Part shown: positions 25,588-35,000 of the stretch, piece by piece
How positions within the stretch are numbered: the stretch's first letter is position 1
How the letters are laid out: every line of letters starts with the position of its first letter
Assembly (NCBI GenBank): GCA_001438965.1
Contig: LIAY01000004.1
Location: 1 to 35,816, forward strand
Source of the DNA: Microbacteriaceae bacterium BACL25 MAG-120322-bin65
GTDB lineage: Bacteria > Actinomycetota > Actinomycetes > Actinomycetales > Microbacteriaceae
DNA length: 35,816 bases
Direction of reading: 5' to 3'
Notes under the pieces: model-generated
Seen by the model: only the letters and a program-made list of their open reading frames with translations
Databases searched by the model: none
Told to the model about the DNA's origin: nothing
Position numbers and translations under genes: made by a program

Positions 25588-27620
25588 TGAAGACAACCGC
25601 TGCGGAGCTCGTCGAGCGTTCTCGGAGGCTGGGGAGTGACCCCAAGAACACAAATTTCGCAGGAGGAAACACCAGCGCGAAAGGTGTGGGTTTTGATCCG
25701 GTCTCGGGCGGAGACATCAGCCTCATTTGGGTCAAAGGCTCCGGGGGAGACCTTGGCACCCTCACCGAAGCGGGACTTGCAGTCTTGCAACTAGACAAAG
25801 TCCTCCAACTCCAAGCCGTCTATCCAGGTCTAGAAAAAGAAGACGAGATGGTGGCCGCTTTCGATTACTGCGCACACGGCAAAGGCGGTGCCGCTCCGTC
25901 TATTGACACGGCTATGCATGCTTTGGTTGATGCGTCCCACGTGGACCACCTCCATCCTGATTCGGGAATCGCTATTGCCACTGCAGCTGATGGCAAAACG
26001 CTCACCACCAAAATCTTTGGCTCCAAAGTGGTGTGGGTTCCCTGGCGCCGGCCGGGTTTCCAGCTGGGCTTAGATATCGCTGCCATTAAAGAAACGAACC
26101 CTGAGGCTATTGGTTGCATTTTGGGTGGGCACGGTATTACCGCGTGGGCGGACACGAGCGAAGAGTGTGAAGCTAACTCGCTGTGGATTATTAACACCGC
26201 ACAGAAATACATCGATGAATACGGCAAGGATGCGCCTTTCGGGGCTCTAATGGCCGAGAACAAGGCCCTGCCCGTTCCCGCTCGGCGTGAACGCGCCGCC
26301 GCCTTAGCGCCTCTTCTGCGCGGACTGGCGTCGACAGATAAACGCATGGTTGGTCACTACACCGATGACGAGGTGGTTCTTGATTTCCTAGCTCGCAAAA
26401 AACACCCTGAGCTAGCGAAGTTGGGAACCTCATGCCCCGATCATTTCTTGCGGACCAAGGTTCGACCGATGGTGCTGGATCTACCGGCTGATGCGGATTT
26501 GGAAACCCTGATGGTACGGGCCAGAAAGTTGCATCAGAGTTACCGTGCGAGCTACGCCAAGTACTACGACAAGTTCGCCGATGCTGATTCTCCTGCCATG
26601 CGAGGAGCGGACCCCCTCGTAATTTTGGTGCCCGGAGTAGGAATGTTCTCTTACGGTCCGGACAAAAAAACTGCCCGTGTTGCAAGCGAGTTCTATATCA
26701 ACGCGATTAATGTGATGCGGGGAGCTGAAGCCCTCAGCACATACAAGCCCATTTCCGAGCATGAGAAATTCCGCATCGAATACTGGTCCTTAGAGGAAGC
26801 TAAGCTCCAGCGCTTGCCCAAACCCAAAACTCACGCCACCAAGGTCGCTTTTGTTACTGGTGCAGCCTCAGGAATTGGTAAGGCGATCGCCAAGAGGCTG
26901 GCTGCTGACGGAGCCCACGTCGTCATTGCTGACCTTGATGAAGCTAAAGCGCAAGCCGTAGCGGCGGAGATTGGCTCCAGCGATGTTGCGCTGGGGCTCG
27001 CAATTGATGTCCGGGACGCCCAATCTATCCGCGAGGCACTTGATGCAACGACACGCGCCTTCGGTGGTGTCGACATTGTGGTTAATAATGCAGGCGTTTC
27101 GTTATCTAAACCGCTGCTGGAGACCACGGAAGCAGACTGGGATTTCCAGCACGACATCATGGCTAAGGGATCCTTCCTGGTCTCGCGAGAAAGTGCCCGA
27201 ATCCTCATGGATCAAGCTATGGGCGGTGACATCATCTACATCTCTTCAAAGAATTCAGTTTTCGCGGGCCCCAATAACATCGCTTATTCGGCAACTAAGG
27301 CAGATCAGGCGCATCAAGTGCGCTTGCTGGCCGTTGAATTGGGCGAATATGGAATCCGAGTGAACGGTATCAATCCCGATGGGGTGGTCCGTGGCTCGGG
27401 CATTTTTGCTAGCGGCTGGGGGGCTAACCGGGCCAAAACCTACGGCGTGAAAGAAGAAGACCTGGGTAGCTTTTATGCGCAGCGCACAATATTGAAAAAG
27501 GAAGTTGTGCCCGAGAGTGTCGCGGATGCGGTATCTGTCTTGACAGGGCCTGATTTGACCCTGACAACAGGTATGCACATGCCCGTTGATTCGGGAGTAG
27601 CGGCGGCGTTCCTGCGATGA
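25575..27620 (+). CDS. rhaD: Bifunctional rhamnulose-1-phosphate aldolase / L-lactaldehyde (short-chain) dehydrogenase
   Basis: 681-aa two-domain enzyme (called RhaEW or RhaD-ADH in other bacteria). Residues 1 to ~400 are a class II aldolase domain with a Zn-binding HVDHLHP segment and GGHGITAW. They cleave rhamnulose-1-phosphate into DHAP and L-lactaldehyde. Residues ~415-681 are a short-chain dehydrogenase: NAD loop VTGAASGIGKAIA, VVNNAGVS, and catalytic YSATK. In characterised relatives this half oxidises lactaldehyde to L-lactate. Start ATG 25575 overlaps rhaI. GTG 25587 with GGGGAG upstream is a good alternative start, overlapping the rhaI TAG by one base. The stop overlaps rhaB as ATGA. 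Confidence 0.92.
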   Translation: MGSLVKTTAAELVERSRRLGSDPKNTNFAGGNTSAKGVGFDPVSGGDISLIWVKGSGGDLGTLTEAGLAVLQLDKVLQLQAVYPGLEKEDEMVAAFDYCAHGKGGAAPSIDTAMHALVDASHVDHLHPDSGIAIATAADGKTLTTKIFGSKVVWVPWRRPGFQLGLDIAAIKETNPEAIGCILGGHGITAWADTSEECEANSLWIINTAQKYIDEYGKDAPFGALMAENKALPVPARRERAAALAPLLRGLASTDKRMVGHYTDDEVVLDFLARKKHPELAKLGTSCPDHFLRTKVRPMVLDLPADADLETLMVRARKLHQSYRASYAKYYDKFADADSPAMRGADPLVILVPGVGMFSYGPDKKTARVASEFYINAINVMRGAEALSTYKPISEHEKFRIEYWSLEEAKLQRLPKPKTHATKVAFVTGAASGIGKAIAKRLAADGAHVVIADLDEAKAQAVAAEIGSSDVALGLAIDVRDAQSIREALDATTRAFGGVDIVVNNAGVSLSKPLLETTEADWDFQHDIMAKGSFLVSRESARILMDQAMGGDIIYISSKNSVFAGPNNIAYSATKADQAHQVRLLAVELGEYGIRVNGINPDGVVRGSGIFASGWGANRAKTYGVKEEDLGSFYAQRTILKKEVVPESVADAVSVLTGPDLTLTTGMHMPVDSGVAAAFLR

Positions 27621-29050
27621 GTTCGAGGGTACTTGCCGTAGACCTAGGTGCTACCAGTGGCCGAGTCATTGAGGCATCAATTGGCCCAAACCATCTTGAC
27701 TATTCGGTGGTTCATCGTTTCCCCAATGGACCCCACGTCATGTCCGATGGATTGCACTGGAACGTTACGGCTCTGTTTGCCGAGGTGCTCACAGGCTTGA
27801 GCCTGGCTGCGAGCAGTGGCGGGGGAATCGCGTCCATCGGTGTGGATTCCTGGGCGGTGGATTATGGATTGCTTCAAAATGGCCAGCTGCTTGTTGAACC
27901 GTTTCACTATCGGGATGAGAGGACGCAGTATGGAGTAGAGCGAGTCCACGGTGCGATGCCTTTCGATGAGCTTTTTGTGGAAAATGGCCTTCAGTTCATG
28001 CCCATTAATACTCTGTATCAACTCGCTGCTGAAGATTGGCCGGGGCAATCGGGTAGCGCCGATGCCTTGTTGATGATTCCGGATCTCATCAACTACTGGC
28101 TCACTGGCGAGAGCTTTACTGAGATCACCAACGCATCGACTACCGGGTTATTAGATATCGCAACGGGAGATTTTTCGCCTGCGATTATTGACCTGACAGG
28201 GGCGAAACCTGAAATTTTTGCTCCCTTGATCGAGCCCGGGCACGTAGTGGGGAACCTGCTTGCTGAGCGCAGCGAGGCTCTGGGCTTCCGGGCACCCGTG
28301 ATTGCCGTAGGTTCTCACGACACCGCCTCCGCGGTAGTTGCCGCCCCACTTGCTAGCGCCTCGAGCGCCTACATTTCTTGTGGAACCTGGGGCTTGGTCG
28401 GGGTAGAGGTGTCTAAGCCAATTCTGAGCGAGGCAGCTAGAGCGGCAAACTTCACGAATGAGCGCGGTGTTGATGGACGCATCCGCTTCCTGCATAACGT
28501 GATGGGCCTCTGGCTACTCAACGAGAGCGTCTCGCACTGGAATAAACTCGGCGACACTCGAGGGGTTGAGGAACTGGTGTTAGCCGCTAGCTCTTATTCG
28601 CATGCTGTCCCAGTTTTCGATGTTGCCGACCCCGTGTTTATGGCTCCGGGCGACATGCCAAGCCGAATTGCCAACTGGTTCTCTGAGCGGGGACTTGCCC
28701 ACGGCCCCGATCCCGTTTTCGTGGTCGCCAGCATTATGGAAAGCCTCGCGCGTGCTATGGCAGAAACGGTCCATACAGCTGGCCTGCTGTCAGGAACAGA
28801 CGTAAGGGAAATATGTATCGTTGGCGGAGGCTCGGCGATTCCCAGCCTGTGTCAGAAAATCTCAAATGCAGCAGGGGTGCCTGTTGTGGCGGGGCCTGTT
28901 GAGGCAACCGCGTTGGGAAATATTCTCGTCCAGGCTAGGACCATTGGTTTGATCGATGGTGACCTGGGGTCGCTCAGGGCACTCGTGAGGCGGACAGCTG
29001 ATCTTGTTATCTATCAACCGCATATCGACAGGAAAAATTTTTATGGTTAA
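27617..29050 (+). CDS. rhaB: Rhamnulokinase
   Basis: ATP-dependent phosphorylation of L-rhamnulose to L-rhamnulose-1-phosphate. It is 477 aa, FGGY-family sugar kinase. The N-terminal phosphate loop is [16 protein letters not shown], with the RhaB-type [14 protein letters not shown] and [10 protein letters not shown]. The C-terminal domain has [26 protein letters not shown] and [38 protein letters not shown]. The ATG overlaps the stop of the aldolase gene, and its TAA lies within the start of lldD (8-base overlap), so translation through the whole operon is coupled. Confidence 0.95.
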   Translation: MSSRVLAVDLGATSGRVIEASIGPNHLDYSVVHRFPNGPHVMSDGLHWNVTALFAEVLTGLSLAASSGGGIASIGVDSWAVDYGLLQNGQLLVEPFHYRDERTQYGVERVHGAMPFDELFVENGLQFMPINTLYQLAAEDWPGQSGSADALLMIPDLINYWLTGESFTEITNASTTGLLDIATGDFSPAIIDLTGAKPEIFAPLIEPGHVVGNLLAERSEALGFRAPVIAVGSHDTASAVVAAPLASASSAYISCGTWGLVGVEVSKPILSEAARAANFTNERGVDGRIRFLHNVMGLWLLNESVSHWNKLGDTRGVEELVLAASSYSHAVPVFDVADPVFMAPGDMPSRIANWFSERGLAHGPDPVFVVASIMESLARAMAETVHTAGLLSGTDVREICIVGGGSAIPSLCQKISNAAGVPVVAGPVEATALGNILVQARTIGLIDGDLGSLRALVRRTADLVIYQPHIDRKNFYG

Positions 29051-30281
29051 GCGTCGTTTTCCGAGGCCCTCGGAGTTGGCTCCGTTGTTGAAGTTTAAAG
29101 CGCCGACCCTGAACGGGCGCACACGTCGCCTGGAGGCGGCTCTGACGGTATGGGACTTGCGTACTATTGCGAAGTCTCGGACTCCCAAGGCACCTTTTGA
29201 TTACTGTGATGGGGCGGCTGAGGCGGAGTTGTCTCTTTCTCGCGCCCGGCAGGCTTTTGAGGATGTGGAGTTTCAGCCGGCGATTTTGCGGGATGTGTCG
29301 AGCGTCTCTACCTCGTGGGATGTGCTGGGTGCTCCGGTTGCTTTTCCGGTGGGGATTGCGCCAACAGGTTTCACCCGGATGATGCACTCGGAAGGTGAGG
29401 ATGCTGGTGCTGCAATGGCGGCGAAGTGGGGCGTTCCTTTCTCGTTATCGACGATGGGCACCCGCTCCATTGAGCACGTAAAGTCTGTGGCGCCCGAGGG
29501 CCGTAATTGGTTTCAGTTGTATATGTGGAAAGACCGGGAACGCTCGATGGAGTTAGTGGAGAGAGCCGCCGCTGCTGGTGTTGATACTCTCCAGGTCACC
29601 GTTGATGTTCCCGTTGCGGGGGCAAGGCTCCGGGATAAGAGGAATGGTTTTTCTATCCCACCAGCGTTGACGATGGGCACGGTGCTCAACGCGTTGCCAA
29701 GGCCGTGGTGGTGGTTTGATTTCCTCACCACAGAGCCCCTCGAGTTCGCGTCTTTGTCGTCCTGGCAGGGCACGGTGGCGGAGTTGTTGGATCACATGTT
29801 TGATCCCACCGTCACCTATGAGGATCTGGCCTGGATCAAGAAGCAGTGGCCAGGCAAACTCGTGGTGAAGGGTGTGCAGACGGTTGCGGATGCGAAAGCG
29901 TTAGCCACTTTGGGTGTGGATGCTATTTCCTTGTCTAATCATGGGGGTCGCCAGTTAGATCGGGCGCCGATTCCGTTTCATGTGTTGCCCGAGGTTGTCA
30001 GAGAAGTTGGTAAAGACCTTGAGATCCACGTGGACACTGGGATTATGTCGGGTGCTGATGTGGTCGCGTGTGTGGCTCAGGGTGCCCGGTTTACGCAGGT
30101 GGGTCGTGCATACCTGTATGGGTTGATGGCCGGTGGTGCTGCTGGTGTCGATCGGATGTTCCAGATCGTCACGGAGCAGATGACGCGCACGATGCGGTTG
30201 TTGGGGGTGTCGTCTTTGGAGGAGCTTGAACCGGGACACGTAACCCAGCTACAAAGACTTATACCCAGGACAGGTCGGTGA
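29043..30281 (+). CDS. lldD: FMN-dependent L-lactate dehydrogenase, LldD2 type
   Basis: Oxidises L-lactate to pyruvate and passes electrons to the membrane quinone pool. It is 412 aa from ATG 29043, with CAGGA nine bases upstream; the track start at 29004 lies inside rhaB. It belongs to the FMN-dependent alpha-hydroxy-acid dehydrogenase family. Landmarks are [59 protein letters not shown], catalytic His300 in [21 protein letters not shown], and [12 protein letters not shown]. The tryptophan-rich PRPWWWFDF loop is probably membrane-associated. The sequence resembles mycobacterial LldD2. In this operon it would consume the lactate made from rhamnose. It uses G-ending codons more than its neighbours do. 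Confidence 0.93.
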   Translation: MVKRRFPRPSELAPLLKFKAPTLNGRTRRLEAALTVWDLRTIAKSRTPKAPFDYCDGAAEAELSLSRARQAFEDVEFQPAILRDVSSVSTSWDVLGAPVAFPVGIAPTGFTRMMHSEGEDAGAAMAAKWGVPFSLSTMGTRSIEHVKSVAPEGRNWFQLYMWKDRERSMELVERAAAAGVDTLQVTVDVPVAGARLRDKRNGFSIPPALTMGTVLNALPRPWWWFDFLTTEPLEFASLSSWQGTVAELLDHMFDPTVTYEDLAWIKKQWPGKLVVKGVQTVADAKALATLGVDAISLSNHGGRQLDRAPIPFHVLPEVVREVGKDLEIHVDTGIMSGADVVACVAQGARFTQVGRAYLYGLMAGGAAGVDRMFQIVTEQMTRTMRLLGVSSLEELEPGHVTQLQRLIPRTGR

Positions 30282-30308
30282 TGGGTATTTTTTGGCTTTC
30301 GTGCGAAA

Positions 30309-30322
30309 TTGTAACGATTCAA
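30309..30322 (+). promoter_or_regulatory. Degenerate upstream copy of the rhamnose operator
   Basis: TTGTAACGATTCAA matches the 30379-30392 operator at 13 of 14 bases in the same orientation, with centres exactly 70 bases apart. It lies 27 bases after the lldD stop, so it could be an auxiliary site for repressor looping. Single-site chance similarity cannot be fully excluded. Confidence 0.55.
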
Positions 30323-30378
30323 GGACAACCGTTCATTCTGGTCGAAAACCCCGCTGGAGTCTATTAGTGTTGTTTAAA

Positions 30379-30392
30379 TTGAAACGATTCAA
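30379..30392 (+). promoter_or_regulatory. LacI-type operator in front of rhaT
   Basis: TTGAAACGATTCAA is identical, in inverted orientation, to the operator between lacI and rhaI. It stands directly before the ribosome-binding site (CCGGAGG) of rhaT, inside an AT-rich island, 17 bases before the ATG. Binding there would block transcription of the transporter operon. Confidence 0.85.
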
Positions 30393-30409
30393 ATCCGGAG
30401 GGGCTTGCA

Positions 30410-31927
30410 ATGGTGCGCTCTAAAACTTCAGCCCGTGTTGCCGTGCTGGAAATGGCCCACGTGGCTAAAGCCTTCGGTGGGGTCCAGGCACTTGTCGATG
30501 CTGGTTTGGTTCTTTATCCCGGTGAGGTCCACGCACTACTGGGTGAAAACGGCGCAGGAAAATCCACATTGCTGAAGACCTTAGCGGGAGTTCACCGGTC
30601 AGATGCGGGTGAAATAACGCTTCACGGCAGAGCATTCGAGCAGGGAAGCACTCGAGATTCTATCGAGCAAGGTATCGCCGTGATTTATCAGGAGCCGAGC
30701 CTCTTCCCCGACCTCTCCTTGGCCGAGAACGTCTTTGTTGGTAGGCAGCTTGTCAGTGGTGGTTTAGTCGACTGGGCTGCGATGGAAAAAGCTTCTCGGG
30801 CACTCTTTGAGCGGTTGGGTGTGAATCTCGACCCGCACGCAAAGGCGCGGGGAATTTCTATCGCTGATCAGCAGATAGTCGAAATTGCAAAAGCTCTATC
30901 CACGGACGCTCGCATCATTGTTATGGATGAGCCCACTGCGGCGCTTTCGTCCCAAGAGGTCGAGCGACTTTTTAGCGTTGTCAGAAACCTTCGCGACCAG
31001 GGCGGTGCGGTTGTTTTTGTCAGCCACCGTCTTGATGAGGTTTTTGCCCTGTGCGATCGCATGACGGTGATGCGCGATGGTTCCACAGTTGGTACCTCGC
31101 TCATCCGCGACACTACGGATTCCGAGGTTGTGCGCATGATGGTGGGGCGCGAAGTCTCCGAGTTATTTCCTAAGCTTGAGCCCAGAATTGGGGACGTTGT
31201 CCTCAAGGTGGAAAATCTCGGACTCGCTGGGCAGTTCTCGAATATTTCTTTTGAGGTGCGATCCGGAGAAATATTCGCCCTGGCAGGCTTGGTTGGGTCC
31301 GGCCGGTCGGAGGTCATTCGCGCCATCTTTGGCATTGACCGGTATGACACCGGTTCGGTCACTATTCATGGTTCGCGGTTGGCGCCTGGAAGGCCAGCTG
31401 TATCGATGGAGCAGGGCATCGCTCTAGTCCCCGAGGACCGGCGCCAGCAGGGGTTGTTCATGGCCTCGTCGATTGCGCGAAATGTGGCGGTGACTATGTT
31501 GAAAAAATTAACTTCGTGGTTATTACTTCGACGCACGAGGGAAGAGTCGACGGCGGCGACATGGGCCGAGACGCTCCAGGTTAAATTTGCGAATTTGGCG
31601 GACCCCGTGGATAAGCTTTCAGGGGGAAACCAGCAAAAAGTGGTGTTGGCAAAGTGGCTGGCGACCGAACCCCGGGTCCTCATTGTCGATGAGCCGACGC
31701 GAGGTATTGATGTTGGCACAAAGGCTGAGGTACACAAGCTCCTGTCCCAAAAGGCTCAGCAGGGGATGGCCGTGATCATGGTGTCTTCCGAGCTACCCGA
31801 AGTCATGGGCATGGCGGACCGAGTTTTTGTGATGCGCGAGGGCCAGCACAGGGGAACCCTGGAGCGGTCTGAGGCTACCCCGGAAAAGATCATTACTCTT
31901 GCAACGGGTGGAGCGGTCGCATCGTGA
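30410..31927 (+). CDS. rhaT: L-rhamnose ABC transporter ATP-binding protein (duplicated ATPase)
   Basis: 505-aa ATPase of a carbohydrate (CUT2) importer, with two fused ABC domains. The first, residues ~10-245, has Walker A LLGENGAGKST (Lys51), degenerate signature ISIADQQIVEIAKAL and Walker B IIVMDEPTAALS. The second, ~255-500, has a degenerate Walker A ALAGLVGSGRSEV, as is normal for this family, signature LSGGNQQKVVLAKWLA and Walker B VLIVDEPTRGIDVG. CCGGAGG precedes the ATG. The family transports several sugars; rhamnose is inferred from the surrounding catabolic genes, the shared operator and the downstream mutarotase. The stop overlaps the next gene as GTGA. Confidence 0.9.
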   Translation: MVRSKTSARVAVLEMAHVAKAFGGVQALVDAGLVLYPGEVHALLGENGAGKSTLLKTLAGVHRSDAGEITLHGRAFEQGSTRDSIEQGIAVIYQEPSLFPDLSLAENVFVGRQLVSGGLVDWAAMEKASRALFERLGVNLDPHAKARGISIADQQIVEIAKALSTDARIIVMDEPTAALSSQEVERLFSVVRNLRDQGGAVVFVSHRLDEVFALCDRMTVMRDGSTVGTSLIRDTTDSEVVRMMVGREVSELFPKLEPRIGDVVLKVENLGLAGQFSNISFEVRSGEIFALAGLVGSGRSEVIRAIFGIDRYDTGSVTIHGSRLAPGRPAVSMEQGIALVPEDRRQQGLFMASSIARNVAVTMLKKLTSWLLLRRTREESTAATWAETLQVKFANLADPVDKLSGGNQQKVVLAKWLATEPRVLIVDEPTRGIDVGTKAEVHKLLSQKAQQGMAVIMVSSELPEVMGMADRVFVMREGQHRGTLERSEATPEKIITLATGGAVAS

Positions 31928-32904
31928 ACGCTCTCAAAAATCTCATTAAGGCCAGAGAAGTCCCGGTATTTCTTGCCCTCGTCTTAGTCATCGCGGTGGC
32001 GGGTATCGCTAACCCTTCCTTCCTTAGCGCCAGTGGGGCGCGAGACATTCTTTTGGGCGTTGCCATTGTCGCGATTCTGGCGGTGGCGCAAACCTTTGTT
32101 ATTGTCATGCGCCATATTGATCTCTCGGTGGGCTCTCTCATTGGGTTCACGTCGTTCTTGATTGGCGACCTTTATTCGCAGGGCTATGGATTATGGGTCG
32201 GTCTGGCTGCCGCGCTCCTGGTTGGAGCGCTCGTCGGTGCAATCAACGGGTTTCTCGTTGCCTATCTTCGCCTCCCTAGTCTCGTGGTCACCTTGGGTGC
32301 GCTGTACGTGGTGCGCGGCATTTTCAACGATTACGCTTTTGGCCGCACGATTACCGCTGCGATGGTGCCCCCGGAAGTGGCGTGGATTGGCTTGAATCGC
32401 CTCGTCGGCATACCGGTGCTGTTTCTTATCGGATTGGCGTTGGTGATTGTCAGCGGCGTCATTATGCGCAGGGTTCGAGCGGCGAGAGACCTCTACGCAA
32501 TTGGGTCTAATCCGGTTGCTGCCGAGTTGGCCGGTATTCCTGTTGCGAGGCGGGTATTTACGGCTTTTGTGATCAACGGTTCTATTACCGGTTTGGCCGG
32601 AGCGGTTATGTTGGGCCGGTTTAACGCGGCCAATGCAAACTCGGGCTTGGCGCTGGAGCTCATAGTCATAGCTGCGTGCGTCGTGGGCGGGGTCACCATC
32701 GCTGGTGGCTCGGGCTCCGTATGGGGGGCGTTCTTGGGTGCCATCCTGTTGCAGGCCATCACTCGCACGATCGGTGCTCTTGGTATCCCCCAATTCTGGC
32801 AGCAGGCTTTCAATGGCGCGTTAATTATTTTGGCCATCGCCTTAGATAAATACCTCAGCACGAGGGTTATGGCGACAACGATTATGGGGTCCAAAGATGA
32901 GTAA
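31924..32904 (+). CDS. rhaP: L-rhamnose ABC transporter permease RhaP
   Basis: Membrane permease, 326 aa with about nine or ten hydrophobic helices, of the BPD_transp_2 (RbsC-like) family. Landmarks are VAQTFVIVMRHIDLSVGSLIGFTSF near the N-terminus, GAINGFLVAYLRLPSLVVTLGALYVVRG, the coupling loop RDLYAIGSNPVAAELAGIPVARR and VGGVTIAGGSGSVWGAFLGAILL. The start GTG at 31924 overlaps the rhaT stop, and the end overlaps rhaQ by 8 bases. The rhaP/rhaQ names follow the rhizobial rhaSTPQ system by gene order only and could be swapped. Confidence 0.88.
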   Translation: MNALKNLIKAREVPVFLALVLVIAVAGIANPSFLSASGARDILLGVAIVAILAVAQTFVIVMRHIDLSVGSLIGFTSFLIGDLYSQGYGLWVGLAAALLVGALVGAINGFLVAYLRLPSLVVTLGALYVVRGIFNDYAFGRTITAAMVPPEVAWIGLNRLVGIPVLFLIGLALVIVSGVIMRRVRAARDLYAIGSNPVAAELAGIPVARRVFTAFVINGSITGLAGAVMLGRFNAANANSGLALELIVIAACVVGGVTIAGGSGSVWGAFLGAILLQAITRTIGALGIPQFWQQAFNGALIILAIALDKYLSTRVMATTIMGSKDE

Positions 32905-33898
32905 ATTCAGCTTCAGCTGGGATAAAGGTGTGGGAATTTTTCTGATTCTTGCCGTCCTGCTGGGATCCTTGCTTTCGGACAACTTCGCTAACGTGAGCAA
33001 CTTGAGCTTCGTTTTGAGGGATGTAACGGAATTCGCAATTATTGCTCTGGCGATGACTTTTCTCATAATTTCCGGTGAGATTGATTTGTCCGTTGCTTCG
33101 ACTTTGAACCTCTCCAGCGCGAGCCTGGGTTTCCTTTATCGAGCCGGGGTTCCCTTTGAGTTGGCCATTATCGGCGGTTTGCTGGTGGGCCTTGCCTGCG
33201 GTTTGTTTAACGGGTACCTGGTCACTAAATTGGGCTTGCCGTCTTTGGCGGTCACTATTGCCACGTTGGCTTTGTATCGCGGACTCAGTTACGCCCTCTT
33301 GGGCAATAAGCCAGTAAATGAACTCCCTGAGTTTTGGATTTCTCTGGGTTATGGCCGCATACCTGGCACTTTTATCCCCTGGTCCACCATTCTCTTGGTG
33401 CTGCTCGTCGCGTTGGCTTGGTTTATTTTGCACAACACGCGTTATGGCCGTTGGACGTTCGCCATCGGAGTCAACGCAGAAGCAGCAAAGTTCAGCGGAA
33501 TTCCTGTTCAACGCACAAAGCTTGCCTTATTCGCGATGACAGGATTGATGTCTGGTGTCGCCGGAGTCGTCTACACTCTCCGCTTCGCGAGCGCGTCGCC
33601 CGATGGCGCTGCCGGTTACGAGCTCAGCGTTATCGCTGCCGTCTTGTTTGGAGGGGTTTCCATCGCCGGTGGCGTGGGGACCCTCTGGGGCGTTATTGCG
33701 GCCGTGCTGTCGTTAGGGGTTATCCGTTCAGCTTTGCAACTTGCAGGATTTACAGCCAACTCCCTCCTTATTGTGAGTGGAGGGCTGCTATTGATTTCAG
33801 TTATCGCACCAAAGATAACTGAAGGCTTGCGAAACCGCCCAAGAGCGGTCAGCAAGAACAACACCAAGAAAACCATTCGAGAGGTGGAAAATGAATAA
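32897..33898 (+). CDS. rhaQ: L-rhamnose ABC transporter permease RhaQ
   Basis: Second CUT2-type permease, 333 aa, also about nine or ten hydrophobic helices. It carries LAMTFLIISGEIDLSVASTLNLSSA, LFNGYLVTKLGLPSLAVTIATLALYRGL, the coupling loop GRWTFAIGVNAEAAKFSGIPVQRTK and FGGVSIAGGVGTLWGVIAAVL. The C-terminal ~25 residues are a basic cytoplasmic tail (RNRPRAVSKNNTKKTIREVENE). It is paralogous to the preceding rhaP, and the two probably form a heterodimer. ATG 32897 overlaps rhaP; the end overlaps rhaS by 8 bases. Confidence 0.88.
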   Translation: MSKFSFSWDKGVGIFLILAVLLGSLLSDNFANVSNLSFVLRDVTEFAIIALAMTFLIISGEIDLSVASTLNLSSASLGFLYRAGVPFELAIIGGLLVGLACGLFNGYLVTKLGLPSLAVTIATLALYRGLSYALLGNKPVNELPEFWISLGYGRIPGTFIPWSTILLVLLVALAWFILHNTRYGRWTFAIGVNAEAAKFSGIPVQRTKLALFAMTGLMSGVAGVVYTLRFASASPDGAAGYELSVIAAVLFGGVSIAGGVGTLWGVIAAVLSLGVIRSALQLAGFTANSLLIVSGGLLLISVIAPKITEGLRNRPRAVSKNNTKKTIREVENE

Positions 33899-34976
33899 CC
33901 GACTCATTAACTCGGCCATGAGGACCTTTGCCCTCAGCGCCGTAGTAGCACTCGGCATTGCCGGGTGCGCCAGCACCACAGAAACAGAGACAACCGAAGA
34001 CACGACTGGCTCGTCAGAGACCACGACCGACGCCGGAGAGTCTTACCGCATCGCCATCATGCCGAAGGCCATCAACATTGGTTACTTCTCAGCATGGGAC
34101 GAGGGCGCTCAGGCAGCTTGTGTCGAACTCGGCGCAACCTGTGACTACATCGGACCTAACGAGGCCACAGGCCCCGCTCAGGTTCAGTTCATCAACCAGG
34201 CTATTCAGGAAGGCTATGACGCCATCGTGATTTCGGCTGCCGACCAGAACGCTATCGTTCCGGCTCTAGAAGAGGCAATTGCTGCCGGGATCACCATTGT
34301 GACCTCGGACGCTGATGTCGCGGCAGAGTCAGCATCGGCACGTCTGGTGACGATCCTTCCTTCCGCAGCAGACCGTATCGGTACCGCTGAGGTTGACTGG
34401 ATAGCTGAGGAAGTTGGCGAAGAAGGATCCGTAGCGATTCTTTCTGCATCCGCTACCGCTGCTAACCAGAACGTATGGATCGAAGCAATGGGACCGTACC
34501 TCGAAGCCACTTACCCCAACATGTCGTGGGTAGGCGGAAGCCTCGAGTCGGCCGTGTTCTATGGTGACGACGATGCGACCAAGTCCGTTGAGCAGTTCAA
34601 CGCGATCTTGTCTCAGTACCCTGACGTAGCTGGCATCATTGCCCCCACCACTGTGGGTGTTTTGGCCGCTGCTCAAGAGAAGAAGGCCAAGGGCGCAACG
34701 GTTGCCGTCACGGGACTCGGTCTGCCTTCGGAAATGGCTCCATACATTGAGGATGGAACTATTGCCAAGGTTGGTCTCTGGAACCCCATTGACCTGGGAT
34801 ATGTAGCTGTGTATGCAGCTGTCTTAGGCATGCAGGGCGAATTCGATGGTTCTGTCGGATCGACCTTCACCGCTGGTGGGACCTCCTACGTAGTGATCGA
34901 GGGTGGCATTGCTTACCTCGGTGACCCGTTCACCTTCACCATCGACAACATTGCTACCTTCAAGGAGATCTACTAG
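33891..34976 (+). CDS. rhaS: L-rhamnose ABC transporter substrate-binding lipoprotein
   Basis: Extracellular sugar-binding protein of the importer, 361 aa. The lipoprotein signal ends in the lipobox LGIAGC with Cys26. A Thr/Glu/Ser-rich linker of ~25 residues follows, and then a periplasmic-binding fold of the sugar type: YRIAIMPKAINIGYFSAWDEGAQAACVELG, FINQAIQEGYDAIVISAADQNAIVPALEEAIAAGI, VTSDADV, and GIIAPTTVGVLAAAQEKKAKG. AGAGGTGG precedes the ATG. Codon use is clearly more C-rich than in rhaP/rhaQ, suggesting high protein output. A hairpin lies just downstream. Rhamnose specificity is inferred from context. Confidence 0.9.
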   Translation: MNNRLINSAMRTFALSAVVALGIAGCASTTETETTEDTTGSSETTTDAGESYRIAIMPKAINIGYFSAWDEGAQAACVELGATCDYIGPNEATGPAQVQFINQAIQEGYDAIVISAADQNAIVPALEEAIAAGITIVTSDADVAAESASARLVTILPSAADRIGTAEVDWIAEEVGEEGSVAILSASATAANQNVWIEAMGPYLEATYPNMSWVGGSLESAVFYGDDDATKSVEQFNAILSQYPDVAGIIAPTTVGVLAAAQEKKAKGATVAVTGLGLPSEMAPYIEDGTIAKVGLWNPIDLGYVAVYAAVLGMQGEFDGSVGSTFTAGGTSYVVIEGGIAYLGDPFTFTIDNIATFKEIY

Positions 34977-35000
34977 ATCTCTGGTAGTTAGCTGATCGGT

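Noticed and set aside
32191-32793. 200-aa minus-strand ORF opposite rhaP
   Set aside because: Highly polar Arg/Asn/Gln-rich translation complementary to a membrane-protein gene, as expected for a shadow frame.
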